The notes below the pieces were generated by a model that saw nothing but the letters and a program-made list of their open reading frames with translations, was not told the origin of the DNA and searched no databases. A stretch of DNA of 64,000 nucleotides from an uncultured Eubacteriales bacterium (GTDB lineage: Bacteria; Bacillota; Clostridia; Oscillospirales; Acutalibacteraceae): NCBI GenBank assembly GCA_934457415.1, contig CAKSHM010000003.1, positions 1 to 64,000 of the forward strand, read 5' to 3'. The translations under genes and the position numbers were made by a program. Shown one piece after another: positions 53,305 through 61,288 of this stretch (positions are counted from its first letter, which is position 1; every line of letters starts with the position of its first letter).

Positions 53305-53475
53305 TTATTTTCCTCCAAACGGTGTATTTAATTGTATTAGTCCGTTGGGATTTACCATCCAACCTGTAATAAAAGAGACGGTACCATCACCGTTTTTTCG
53401 CGGCAACTCAACCCTAATGCTTATTCTTTGTCCATATTCATTTAATAAACCTATTGTGTAATTTCCGTTTTTAAA
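53305..53475 (-). pseudogene. C-terminal remnant of a polymorphic-toxin-type protein
   Basis: About 56 residues, from FKNGNYTIGLLNEYGQRISI to the ending TGWMVNPNGLIQLNTPFGGK. The beta-strand pattern and the terminal TGW-x-V-x-P-x-G-x-x-x-L-x-TP ending resemble the last part of secreted polymorphic toxin domains. Upstream codons run into the recombinase terminator, so the rest of the gene is missing. It is followed directly by the immunity-like gene. Confidence 0.5.
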
Positions 53476-53518
53476 ACGAGTTTTACGCGATATTAAAATT
53501 ATAATAGCAAAAAGTAAA

Positions 53519-53552
53519 AATCGGCAAGCATTTTTCAATGCTTACCGATTTT
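53519..53552 (-). terminator. Terminator of the recombinase
   Basis: On the minus strand ATCGGTAAGCAT pairs with ATGCTTGCCGAT (one G.T pair) and is followed by TTTTTAC. Its 5' arm holds the last codons of the recombinase. Confidence 0.85.
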
Positions 53553-55018
53553 TGGTGCGCCTAAATCGGTAATATCCGAACCTAGACCTGATTTGAGATC
53601 TTTTAAGGTTATTTCCTTCGTTCCGTCTTTGTAATTAAAGGTTATAACCATTCTGTCATCATATAGGAAAATGGCATTTATAAAACTGTCAATAAGTTTC
53701 CTGCAATGTTCAAGTTTGTTTGTGTTTAGTTCTCGTAACTTGTGAAGCCGAATACAATTTGCTCTCTTGTCAGCATTGGCTTTGCACTTTCTTCTTTTGC
53801 AATTTGAGAATACAGTTCGTTTTTCTGCATTTCCAATTCTTCGAGCCGTTTCTTTGTTGACTCGGCAATAATGCCTTGTTCTATCGCTGTAAGCAAATTC
53901 TTAATTGCCTTTTCGGTTTCCGCATATTGCTTTTGAAGAATCGGCAAAACTGTGTTTTGTTTTGATTGCAGTTTTAGTGCTTCGTCTGCAATTTTATTCA
54001 CGAGTTCATCATCAAAATAAATCTTTTTAATTTGCTCAATTATTAGGTTTTCTATCCAGTCTTTCTTAACAGATTTTTTATGGCAACCTCTGTGGTGCTT
54101 TACACTTACGCATTTGTAATAGCGGTGAACATTTTTTGTTCGGCTTGTGCCGCTTTCGCCGACCATAAAACATCCGCATTCACCACAATACAGTTTAGTC
54201 GTCAGCAGGTATTCGTCTTCGGCTTTGTGTTTTGCCGGAGCTTTTTTGTTTTGCACCATACGGTCTTGAACACGGTCAAACAAATCTTTCGGCACGATTG
54301 CCGGAATACCGTCCGGGATAACAATATCTTTAAATTTGTATTCCCCGATGTATTTACGGTTATGCAACATACTTGTGATGTTATCTACATCAAGTTTTCC
54401 GTTGTGCCTTTGAGTTCTAACTCCCCTGATATTAAGTTCATTTGCGATTTCCTGCATAGACTTTCCGTCAGCATACATCTTGAATGCGTAAAGTACAGCA
54501 GGTGCGGTTACGGGATCGGGTTGAAAGTGTTGTTCGTTGTCAATTACAAAACCTACGGGAAGTGTTCCGCCGTTATATTTGCATTTAAGGGCATTTTCTT
54601 TCATACCGCGGTTTACTTTTTCAGCCAGTTCAACCGAATAATATTCCGCCATTCCTTCAAGCAGGGTTTCAAGCAACACGCCTTCCGAACCGGCAGAAAT
54701 CTTTTCGGTTGCGGAGATTACCGAAACATTATTCTTTTTAAGAATTCTTTTGTAGTGGGTTGAATCATATCTGTCCCTTGCAAATCGGTCGAGTTTCCAA
54801 ACAATGACCGTGTCAAACGATTTAGAGGCGCTGTCTTTAATCATTCGTTGAAAATCAGGGCGGTTATCCGTTCTTGCGGACAATGCTCTGTCAATGTATG
54901 TATCAACAATCTGAATATCGTTTTTACTTGCGAACTCTTTGCACTCACGGATTTGCCCTTCAATAGACTCTTCACGCTGATTATCGGAAGAATATCTTGC
55001 ATAAATAACACCGGTCAT
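53535..55018 (-). pseudogene. Large serine recombinase (TnpX/TndX type), frameshifted near the C-terminus
   Basis: The intact frame at 55018-53726 encodes 430 residues. The resolvase domain starts VIYARYSSDNQREESIEGQ with the catalytic Ser near 10. KLDRFARDRYD, the recombinase domain and the zinc-ribbon cysteines follow (LYCGECGCFM...KCVSVKHHRGC), then a coiled coil. The frame stops after FGFTSYEN. Shifting by one base at about 53735 restores RELNTNKLEHCRKLIDSF and 45 more family-typical residues to a TGA at 53535. A lost C in TACCGA would explain it. It lies at the left of the island opposite TnpV. Confidence 0.8.
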
Positions 55019-55087
55019 AAATACTCTCCTTTCTGCAATTCTATTCTATCAATTTTAAAGTCCTTTTCTCAGGACAGTAAAAACATT

Positions 55088-55230
55088 TTCTTTCGGGGTT
55101 TTAGGGGGGTGCGGGTCTCCGGTGGAGACCTCTGCTGAAGGCAGAAGCACTGACCGAGCCGGCAGGCGAGACCCCCTTAACAAGCGGCAGGCGAAGCAGG
55201 CGGCGCGGAATTATATAATTCCGCGATGCT
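55088..55230. other. GC-rich foreign segment with a 22-bp perfect palindrome
   Basis: Upstream of the recombinase, a GC-rich block stands out in AT-rich DNA. It contains GGTCTCC/GGAGACC hairpins and a perfect palindrome at 55204-55225 centred on ATTATATAAT with CGCGG flanks. No ORF is convincing. It resembles non-coding parts of clostridial conjugative or mobilisable elements; an oriT is possible. The rest of 55019-55382 shows nothing else. Confidence 0.5.
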
Positions 55231-55382
55231 TGCTGAGATATGAGCAAGGTGGAGTATGTCCCCATAATCCAATGCTTGCAAAGGCAATACTGCATTCTTA
55301 TAACTGCAGGTTAATTATAACATAAGTAATTTGATATGTCTACAATAAAATCAAAAATATTTTGAAAAATTCAAAAAACAGC

Positions 55383-55411
55383 TTGCACTTTTATTATAAT
55401 CGTGTTATACT
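55383..55411 (+). promoter_or_regulatory. Promoter of the XRE gene in the island
   Basis: TTGCAC (55383-55388) and TATACT (55406-55411) have a 17-base spacer, with an extended TGT before the -10. Confidence 0.75.
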
Positions 55412-55447
55412 ATATCTTGATAAATTGTATTTTAGGAGGTCTATATC

Positions 55448-55651
55448 TTGGCACGTTCTTATAATAAATTGAAAAAATTGATGATAGATAAGAAAATGAA
55501 TAACACACAACTTCGGAAAGCCGCAAAAATTACAACCAATGCGATGGCTAAAATTTCGAGGGATGAATCTGTCCCTCTTGAAACTTTGGAAAAGATTTGC
55601 ACAGTGTTAAATTGCAAGATTGAAGACATCGTAGAAATCATATCCGACTAA
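55448..55651 (+). CDS. Small XRE regulator, possible restriction-modification controller
   Basis: 67 residues, a single HTH domain (NNTQLRKAAKITTNAMAKISRDESVPLETLEKICTVLNCKIEDIVEI). The start is a TTG with AGGAGG eight bases upstream. It lies 99 bp before the first methyltransferase gene. Its size and position fit a C protein that times restriction gene expression, but similar regulators occur in many integrative elements. Confidence 0.8.
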   Translation: MARSYNKLKKLMIDKKMNNTQLRKAAKITTNAMAKISRDESVPLETLEKICTVLNCKIEDIVEIISD

Positions 55652-55750
55652 CACATTTTTATTATACACGTTAGAGTCCGTTTAATTGTACACTTAATAT
55701 GTTTGTATAATGATATGTGCAAATCGTTTGTTTTAATATAAGGTGAATTT

Positions 55751-56983
55751 ATGATCAATAATGTGAATGAATTAACAGGTAAAGAGTGGTTACATAACGC
55801 TGTAAATTTTTGGACAATAGATACAGATGATATAGAAGTTATATACCATAGAGCGAAGTCTTTTTGTTATAAGGACAGAACACAATTTGGCTTTCTGAAA
55901 AACATTGACGAAATAAAAGTTGAATCCGCAGATTTTACATTTAATTATGTAAAATCAATGCATGATGCAGAGAAATCTTTAAAAGTTATTTATCTTGGAC
56001 AAAAAAAATCATACCATATAATTTTTTTAGAAAATGAATTTGTGGATGAAAACTTCATTTTTCCTTTTTTCACAAAAAACCTTATAAATTATGATGTGGA
56101 GTATAGAGGAAAAATTGTTGTTTCTAATAAGGAAAACGACAGAATTTACTATATGTTAGTTTTTTTAAAAACCTCCGAAGAAAGAATTCTTGAAACTACT
56201 ATCAATCATCAGTTTTATGTCAAAAATAGCTTGGAAAAAACATATATAATTGATACTCGAAGCAAAATGGATAAGATAGGTTTAAAGCATCCTGCTCCAT
56301 TTAGCTACATTGATATCGAAAAAATTTGCAAAATAAATAACATAGCAGGAAAAATGATTTTAGACCCGTTTTTGGGTGTCGGATCTACGATAATCGGTTC
56401 ATACAAAGAGAACAATATTATAGGAATTGAGCTAAATCCCGAATATGTTAATCTAACATACGAAAGAATTAATTTTTTAGAAATTAAAGGAGCTTTAGAC
56501 AAATCAAAAATAGTCTGTGGAAATAGTTTGTCACAAATTAAAAACATAGATAAAAAAGTAGATGTGGTTATAACCTCGCCTCCTTACTTTAATATTCTAA
56601 AGAATAAAACATCTGGTGTTAGAACAGATTCAAGCCAATCAAGACAAGGTATTGAGTATTATAGCGAAAACAAGGAAGATATTGGTAATTGTGATAACTA
56701 TGAGGAATATTTGAAAGCAATCAAATCAATGTTTGTTGATATTAATATGAAGATGAGCAAAAATGGCGAAGTATATCTAATTATTAGTGATTTTACCATT
56801 AATAAAAAGGAAACTGATGTTCACTCTGATTTCGTTCGTATTCTTAATGATGCCGGATATGTTTATTGTGGCACATCGTATATTTTGCAGAATCAAAAAG
56901 CCATATATCCTTTCGGATATCCTTACAAAATAGTGTTAAATCATATTTATCAGTACATTATAAAATTCAGGAAGGAGCAGTAA
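55751..56983 (+). CDS. DNA methyltransferase 1 (TSPPY type)
   Basis: 410 residues. The first 175 residues have no recognised domain. KHPAPF at 179-184 is a motif X-like segment, DPFLGVGST at 205-213 the SAM-binding motif I, and TSPPY at 275-279 the catalytic motif IV. The order X-I-IV differs from the IV-TRD-X-I order usual for DPFxGxGST/SPPY enzymes. TSPPY is common in N4-cytosine and some N6-adenine methylases. AAGGTG precedes the ATG. It is the first gene of a tight four-gene operon. Confidence 0.85.
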   Translation: MINNVNELTGKEWLHNAVNFWTIDTDDIEVIYHRAKSFCYKDRTQFGFLKNIDEIKVESADFTFNYVKSMHDAEKSLKVIYLGQKKSYHIIFLENEFVDENFIFPFFTKNLINYDVEYRGKIVVSNKENDRIYYMLVFLKTSEERILETTINHQFYVKNSLEKTYIIDTRSKMDKIGLKHPAPFSYIDIEKICKINNIAGKMILDPFLGVGSTIIGSYKENNIIGIELNPEYVNLTYERINFLEIKGALDKSKIVCGNSLSQIKNIDKKVDVVITSPPYFNILKNKTSGVRTDSSQSRQGIEYYSENKEDIGNCDNYEEYLKAIKSMFVDINMKMSKNGEVYLIISDFTINKKETDVHSDFVRILNDAGYVYCGTSYILQNQKAIYPFGYPYKIVLNHIYQYIIKFRKEQ

Positions 56984-56985
56984 CA

Positions 56986-58245
56986 GTGAAAGTTAATAAA
57001 AATAGCCAAGAATATGAACTAAGATATGAACTCGGACAGTTTTATACAAGTGATGACCTTGTTGACAAAATCATAAAGTTGTTTAATATTGACTTTTCCG
57101 AAAAAGCTGTTTTGGAACCTTCATGCGGTTCGGGAGCCTTTGTGCATGCCATTCAAAGAAACTTTAAAAATGTCAAAATTACTGCAGTCGATATAGATCC
57201 TACTGTTGAAAAAGAATATGACAAAGCAGAAACAGAATTCATCTGTGATGATTTCTTAGGGCACAAGTTCGATAAAAAATTTGATGTTGTTATAGGAAAT
57301 CCACCTTTCAACCTTAAAACTAAACATAATTATTATGATACAACAGAAGGTTTTATCGTTAAAAGCTTAGAACTTTTAGCTCCTAATGGTGATATGTTAT
57401 TAGTGTTACCATCAACGGTATTGAGAAATAAACAGTATCAACCCGTTAGGGAACATATTGTAGCCAATTACAAAGTTGAAGCAATTATGGATACATCTAA
57501 GTATTATTTTCTTGGGGCTGACATAGAGACAATAGCTTTACATATAAAAAACACAAGGGTTGCTACCCAGTCTTATTCTTATATAAAAGATAATAAAAAA
57601 GAATATGTTTTTTGGATAAAAAATGAACGATGCACTCTACATGTTAATAATCTTCAAGAATTTAATGATATCACAAAAAAAATAGGCAAGTACACCATAG
57701 GTGATTTGTTTGAGATTTATAGAGGAAAGGGTAAAATTGGCAAGCTAATTCGAGGTCGAGATATAGATTTTTATGGTTGTTACTATGACAACAAATCTTT
57801 AGAAAAAGTTATTGGAATACAAAATATCGCATATAGATTTGCAGCCAATGTTATTAGTTCGGATTTGGGGAAAGTTTCTGATACAGTTACTCTTTTAGTG
57901 CCAAAGAAAAAAATGTCTATAAGAGAGTTGATTTTTTATTCAGAGTATTTAAACACATCCATTGCAAATTACCTGATTCATTGCGACGCCTTAAATGATT
58001 GTAAGTTGACAATACATATGGATAAATATTACATAGAAGATATAGTATTACCTGAATTTGTTGAAAATGCACCGATAATCAAGAATGTGTTAGAAAATCA
58101 CGGAAATTTTGTACTGGCACAAAATAGGAATGAAATATTTTACAAAATTTTAAAACTATCGGCAAAAGAAATTGCCTGTGTAGAAAATAAGTGGACATTT
58201 CCAAGGTATAAATTGAAGAGTCAAAAATTATTGTTAGAGGTTTAA
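56986..58245 (+). CDS. DNA methyltransferase 2 (N6-adenine, NPPF type)
   Basis: 419 residues from the GTG at 56986, with AAGGAG upstream and only two bases after the first methylase stop. GQFYTS at 17-22 is motif X, EPSCGSGAF at 44-52 motif I, and NPPF at 105-108 motif IV, the gamma order of TaqI/Eco57I-like N6-adenine methylases. The C-terminal half (260-419) is a likely target-recognition domain. Two different methylases in one operon suggest an asymmetric recognition site. Confidence 0.88.
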   Translation: MKVNKNSQEYELRYELGQFYTSDDLVDKIIKLFNIDFSEKAVLEPSCGSGAFVHAIQRNFKNVKITAVDIDPTVEKEYDKAETEFICDDFLGHKFDKKFDVVIGNPPFNLKTKHNYYDTTEGFIVKSLELLAPNGDMLLVLPSTVLRNKQYQPVREHIVANYKVEAIMDTSKYYFLGADIETIALHIKNTRVATQSYSYIKDNKKEYVFWIKNERCTLHVNNLQEFNDITKKIGKYTIGDLFEIYRGKGKIGKLIRGRDIDFYGCYYDNKSLEKVIGIQNIAYRFAANVISSDLGKVSDTVTLLVPKKKMSIRELIFYSEYLNTSIANYLIHCDALNDCKLTIHMDKYYIEDIVLPEFVENAPIIKNVLENHGNFVLAQNRNEIFYKILKLSAKEIACVENKWTFPRYKLKSQKLLLEV

Positions 58246-58247
58246 AT

Positions 58248-58724
58248 ATGAAAAAATATAAAAATGAAATTGCAATGTATCCGGACATAATAGATAGTAT
58301 TTCTAAACAACTTTCTTTTTTGGGATATGAATATAAAGTTTTTGAGACATGGCATACATTTGATCCCGAACTAAAAAGTATCTATCCGCAGGTGTGCTCG
58401 ATTTTAAACAAAGATGTTTTACCTGATATTACCATTGTTTATAAAAACAACGGCGTACGCAAATGTCTTATTATTGAAGTAAAAATAAAAGATTTAACAA
58501 TCAAAGATATTGGTCAAGCTAAAATCTATACAGACATTTTCAACGCTGATTCTGCATTACTTGTCTCCTTAGTTAAACTTAGAAAATCTTTCATGGAGTT
58601 TTCAAAATATAATGATTGTTTTTTGAAATGTGCAAATGGGGCTCAGTTATATACATGTGTTTTAGAAAATGAAAATCTGCAATTGCAAAGCTGTTATCCA
58701 AGTGATGGGGGGTTCTTTAAATGA
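58248..58724 (+). CDS. PD-(D/E)XK nuclease-like protein, candidate restriction subunit
   Basis: 158 residues. Asp60 in LPDITIVYK and Glu77-Val-Lys79 in LIIEVKIKD form the PD-(D/E)XK active site, and a following helix with QAKIY (90-94) matches the QxxxY motif of this superfamily. It starts two bases after methylase 2 and overlaps the next gene by four. It may be the cleavage subunit of the system. It is small for a stand-alone type II enzyme. Confidence 0.7.
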   Translation: MKKYKNEIAMYPDIIDSISKQLSFLGYEYKVFETWHTFDPELKSIYPQVCSILNKDVLPDITIVYKNNGVRKCLIIEVKIKDLTIKDIGQAKIYTDIFNADSALLVSLVKLRKSFMEFSKYNDCFLKCANGAQLYTCVLENENLQLQSCYPSDGGFFK

Positions 58725-59725
58725 TCAATAATAATGAGGCCTATTTTTTAGGATTAATGTATGCTAAGGGCGACATTTTAACAGACGATAATGGTAATGT
58801 CCAATTTAGAATTAATATCAAATATCGAAGACCTGATGACGAAGCCTTGAGAAGCGATAATATTCATACAAAACTAAAGACAAAAACAACTGGAAAGGAA
58901 AAATTGGGATCGAGGTTCTTTGATGATATTGCATTAATAAAAAGCATGTTAGACAAAGAATTTGGTATGGTCTTTGATTTGGTTTTAGACGGTGCCACTG
59001 GCGGCACTTGGTCAAAAAAATATATAAGTTTAACATCTGCAAAGATAAAAAATAGCGATCCTCGTTTTACTGCACTTTATTCAACAAATATAATAACTAG
59101 TGAAACATTAAAATCGTTTCCATTTGATTTAAATATGCATACTTCAAAATCCATATCTTTAAGTTTTGTGCAAGGTGTTTGTGATGCATGTTCTTTGGTT
59201 CCGAATGAGGCTTCTAGTCAAAATGGCTATGAGGAGCAGTCGCGCATACAATTAGAGCCTAACCAAGATCGTTGGGAATTGTGTATAGGACTATGTCAAA
59301 TATTTCAATATGGCTTAGGAATTAGAGTCAACAATATTAATTGGGGACACCCGCAAATAAGGACTAGTTGGAAAGGGCAAAATCATCAATTCAGAGTCTC
59401 TATGTCTGAAATACCTAATGAGATTGAATTGTATAGGTTAGAATACAAGCGAAAAGAATACCATTCTTTGTATAAGAGAACAGGTATTACTTATTCCCCA
59501 TCCACGACTCTATGCCCTGAAAATAAGCGGGGATTTAAAAAAGGAATGATTATAGATTTAACATCTTCTACATCAGAGGATTTATGTAGCTCATTATTAC
59601 ATAAAAAATTACAAGGGATATCTATAGATAAAAAAGGTAAAAAGAGCGTTATTGTATGCAAACTTCTTGGATGTGAGAGATGTAAAAGCTATTTTGACCT
59701 AACATTGGACGGTAAACCTATGTAA
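58721..59725 (+). CDS. LAGLIDADG-fold-like protein in a restriction-modification operon
   Basis: 334 residues. Two segments resemble LAGLIDADG helices: AYFLGLMYAKGDI at 7-19 and SFVQGVCDACSL near 148. In both, the position of the catalytic acid is changed (Lys in AKG, Cys in DAC), although nearby acids exist. The rest is mixed alpha/beta with a late CERCKSYFDL Cys pair. It overlaps the PD-(D/E)XK gene by four bases. It could supply DNA recognition or cleavage. A homing endonuclease relative inside such an operon is unusual. Confidence 0.5.
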   Translation: MINNNEAYFLGLMYAKGDILTDDNGNVQFRINIKYRRPDDEALRSDNIHTKLKTKTTGKEKLGSRFFDDIALIKSMLDKEFGMVFDLVLDGATGGTWSKKYISLTSAKIKNSDPRFTALYSTNIITSETLKSFPFDLNMHTSKSISLSFVQGVCDACSLVPNEASSQNGYEEQSRIQLEPNQDRWELCIGLCQIFQYGLGIRVNNINWGHPQIRTSWKGQNHQFRVSMSEIPNEIELYRLEYKRKEYHSLYKRTGITYSPSTTLCPENKRGFKKGMIIDLTSSTSEDLCSSLLHKKLQGISIDKKGKKSVIVCKLLGCERCKSYFDLTLDGKPM

Positions 59726-59809
59726 AGATCAAATGCCAGTCAAGCGTTTTTATTTTTTCAATAAATTTCCTTGTTTTCGTATATTTATTGTGTGTTTTAA
59801 CACATATGT

Positions 59810-60133
59810 TTGTTGCAATCTTACTTTGACATTGTTTTGGCAAGCACTGGATTTGAGTGCTCAGCCGATTTTGCAAAAGAAATCGCCAAGCGTTTAAGAC
59901 CTTTATGGAAAGATATTTATGATTATGAATACGGCGGTTTTTGGAAGCGGCTTCGGATAAGAATAAAGGCAATACTAAAAAGCCGCAGAGGCGAGTGTAA
60001 TGTCCCAATAGACGTAATAGAGTCCCTCGCTGAAACCTTTTTGCCCGAAATTCGTGCGTTCTTTGAATCCGAAGAAGGCATGAAAGAATTTGAAAATTGG
60101 GAAAACAATTTTAAAGAAAGGGGTGGTTGTTAA
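59810..60133 (+). CDS. Conjugative-element small protein, probably truncated
   Basis: About 107 residues from a TTG without a good ribosome site, so the true start is unclear. The C-terminal RRGECNVPIDVIESLAETFLPEIRAFFESEEGMKEFENW block resembles small proteins common in clostridial integrative elements. The N-terminal part looks degraded. It overlaps nothing and ends just before the membrane-anchored gene. Confidence 0.5.
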   Translation: MLQSYFDIVLASTGFECSADFAKEIAKRLRPLWKDIYDYEYGGFWKRLRIRIKAILKSRRGECNVPIDVIESLAETFLPEIRAFFESEEGMKEFENWENNFKERGGC

Positions 60134-60134
60134 A

Positions 60135-60656
60135 ATGACTTTTTGGCAATCGTTTGGTATTGCATTTATTCCTGCAATAGCAACCGCAATTATTGGTGGA
60201 ATAATTAGCTTTTTGTGTGCCAAATCTAAAAATGAATCAGAAATCAAAAAAATTGAGATTGAGCAGCAGAATCAATTCACCGCTTATAAAAAACAAACGA
60301 TATATAGCGAAAAAAAGAAAGCAATTTTTGAGAGCTTAGATGTGATTGATTTGTATTTATCGTGGCTAAATTATGATGATAATTCAATAACACCTTTTAG
60401 AGAAAGGACTACTCCTCATAATATTACAATTAGGGCTCGCAAATGTTTTAACAACCTTTGTGTGACATGTGAAAATGAATTATTAATCTTATTGTTCGAA
60501 AAAATCCTCTTTGATAATGATGAACACGTTTTAATTCTATATGAACAATTCCGCAATGTTGCAAGAGAAGAACTTGGATTAAGTAAAGTTTGTTTTGATA
60601 AAGACAGAATCTTTATATCTCAAATTTCAACTAAAGATTTGGAAGAGAATATTTAA
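60135..60656 (+). CDS. Single-pass membrane-anchored protein of unknown function
   Basis: 173 residues from the ATG at 60135. One N-terminal membrane helix (FGIAFIPAIATAIIGGIISFLC) is followed by a charged helix EIKKIEIEQQNQF and a helical cytoplasmic domain. No family is recognised. AAAGGGG lies somewhat far (about 13 bases) upstream. It is cargo of the island and starts one base after the previous stop. Confidence 0.6.
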   Translation: MTFWQSFGIAFIPAIATAIIGGIISFLCAKSKNESEIKKIEIEQQNQFTAYKKQTIYSEKKKAIFESLDVIDLYLSWLNYDDNSITPFRERTTPHNITIRARKCFNNLCVTCENELLILLFEKILFDNDEHVLILYEQFRNVAREELGLSKVCFDKDRIFISQISTKDLEENI

Positions 60657-60713
60657 CAGGCAAGGAGTTTTGCTCCTCGCCCTTTGACAGTAGTAAGTGG
60701 CACGGTGAGCCAC

Positions 60714-61016
60714 TTACTGATACACAAACTCATTTAACACGAATTCTTCCACTCGATTTCGGATATTATTCATCCGGCAGAGCCATTCGGTTTGATCTTT
60801 GGCTTTGAGTTCTTCTGTAACATTTTCCGCATCTGCCGTGCGTTTTACGAGATTTTCAAATGTGTCTTGGGCATCATTATCAAACTGCTCCAAATATGCT
60901 TGCAAAGTGCCTTTCATCCGCATTGCATTTATGACCATTCGATTATTGTTATAGAGATAGTCATAATGCAATCGTCCCCATTTACCGATGCTTTTGATTT
61001 CGTCTGTCATTTTCAT
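60714..61016 (-). CDS. TnpV family transposon-encoded protein
   Basis: 100 residues. IGKWGRLHYDYLYNNNR and the C-terminal LKAKDQTEWLCRMNNIRNRVEEFVLNE block match TnpV of Tn4451-type mobilisable transposons. It is slightly shorter at the N-terminus than usual. GGAGGT precedes the ATG by 8 bases. It marks the right side of the island, 110 bp from tRNA-Leu. Confidence 0.85.
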   Translation of the reverse strand: MKMTDEIKSIGKWGRLHYDYLYNNNRMVINAMRMKGTLQAYLEQFDNDAQDTFENLVKRTADAENVTEELKAKDQTEWLCRMNNIRNRVEEFVLNEFVYQ

Positions 61017-61077
61017 TGCTCTTTACCTCCGAATTTTTAATTTTTGTGTTAAAGTTCGGATGAGTAAAATAAAAAAC

Positions 61078-61117
61078 AAATCCGAACGCTTCACCGATTG
61101 GTAAAAGGTTCGGATTT
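61078..61117 (-). terminator. Terminator of tRNA-Leu(GAG)
   Basis: AAATCCGAAC pairs with GTTCGGATTT and is followed on the minus strand by GTTTTTTATTT. Confidence 0.85.
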
Positions 61118-61125
61118 TTAGGGTT

Positions 61126-61209
61126 TGGTGCGAGTGATGGGACTTGAACCCATACGTCGAAGACACACGCCCCTCAAACGTGCCTGTCTGCCTATTCCAG
61201 CACACTCGC
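61126..61209 (-). tRNA. tRNA-Leu (GAG)
   Basis: 84 nt with encoded CCA. The acceptor is GCGAGTG/CACTCGC, the anticodon stem CACGT/GCGTG with loop TTGAGGG (anticodon GAG), a class II variable arm, and the T loop TTCAAGT. Confidence 0.95.
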
Positions 61210-61241
61210 ATTTTCAAGCGCTTTAAATATCGCGCTTGATT

Positions 61242-61270
61242 ATTATATCATTGTGAAATGATATTGTCAA
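61242..61270 (-). promoter_or_regulatory. Promoter of tRNA-Leu(GAG)
   Basis: On the minus strand TTGACA (61270-61265) and TATAAT (61247-61242) have a 17-base spacer. Confidence 0.92.
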
Positions 61271-61288
61271 TAAAAAGTTTTAATTTTT

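Noticed and set aside
53551..53559. TTTGGTGCG also found at the tRNA-Leu CCA end (61124-61132), as a possible attachment-site duplication
   Set aside because: Only nine bases are shared, and the left copy lies inside the frameshifted coding end of the recombinase. No longer copy of the tRNA 3' end is present near 53 kb.
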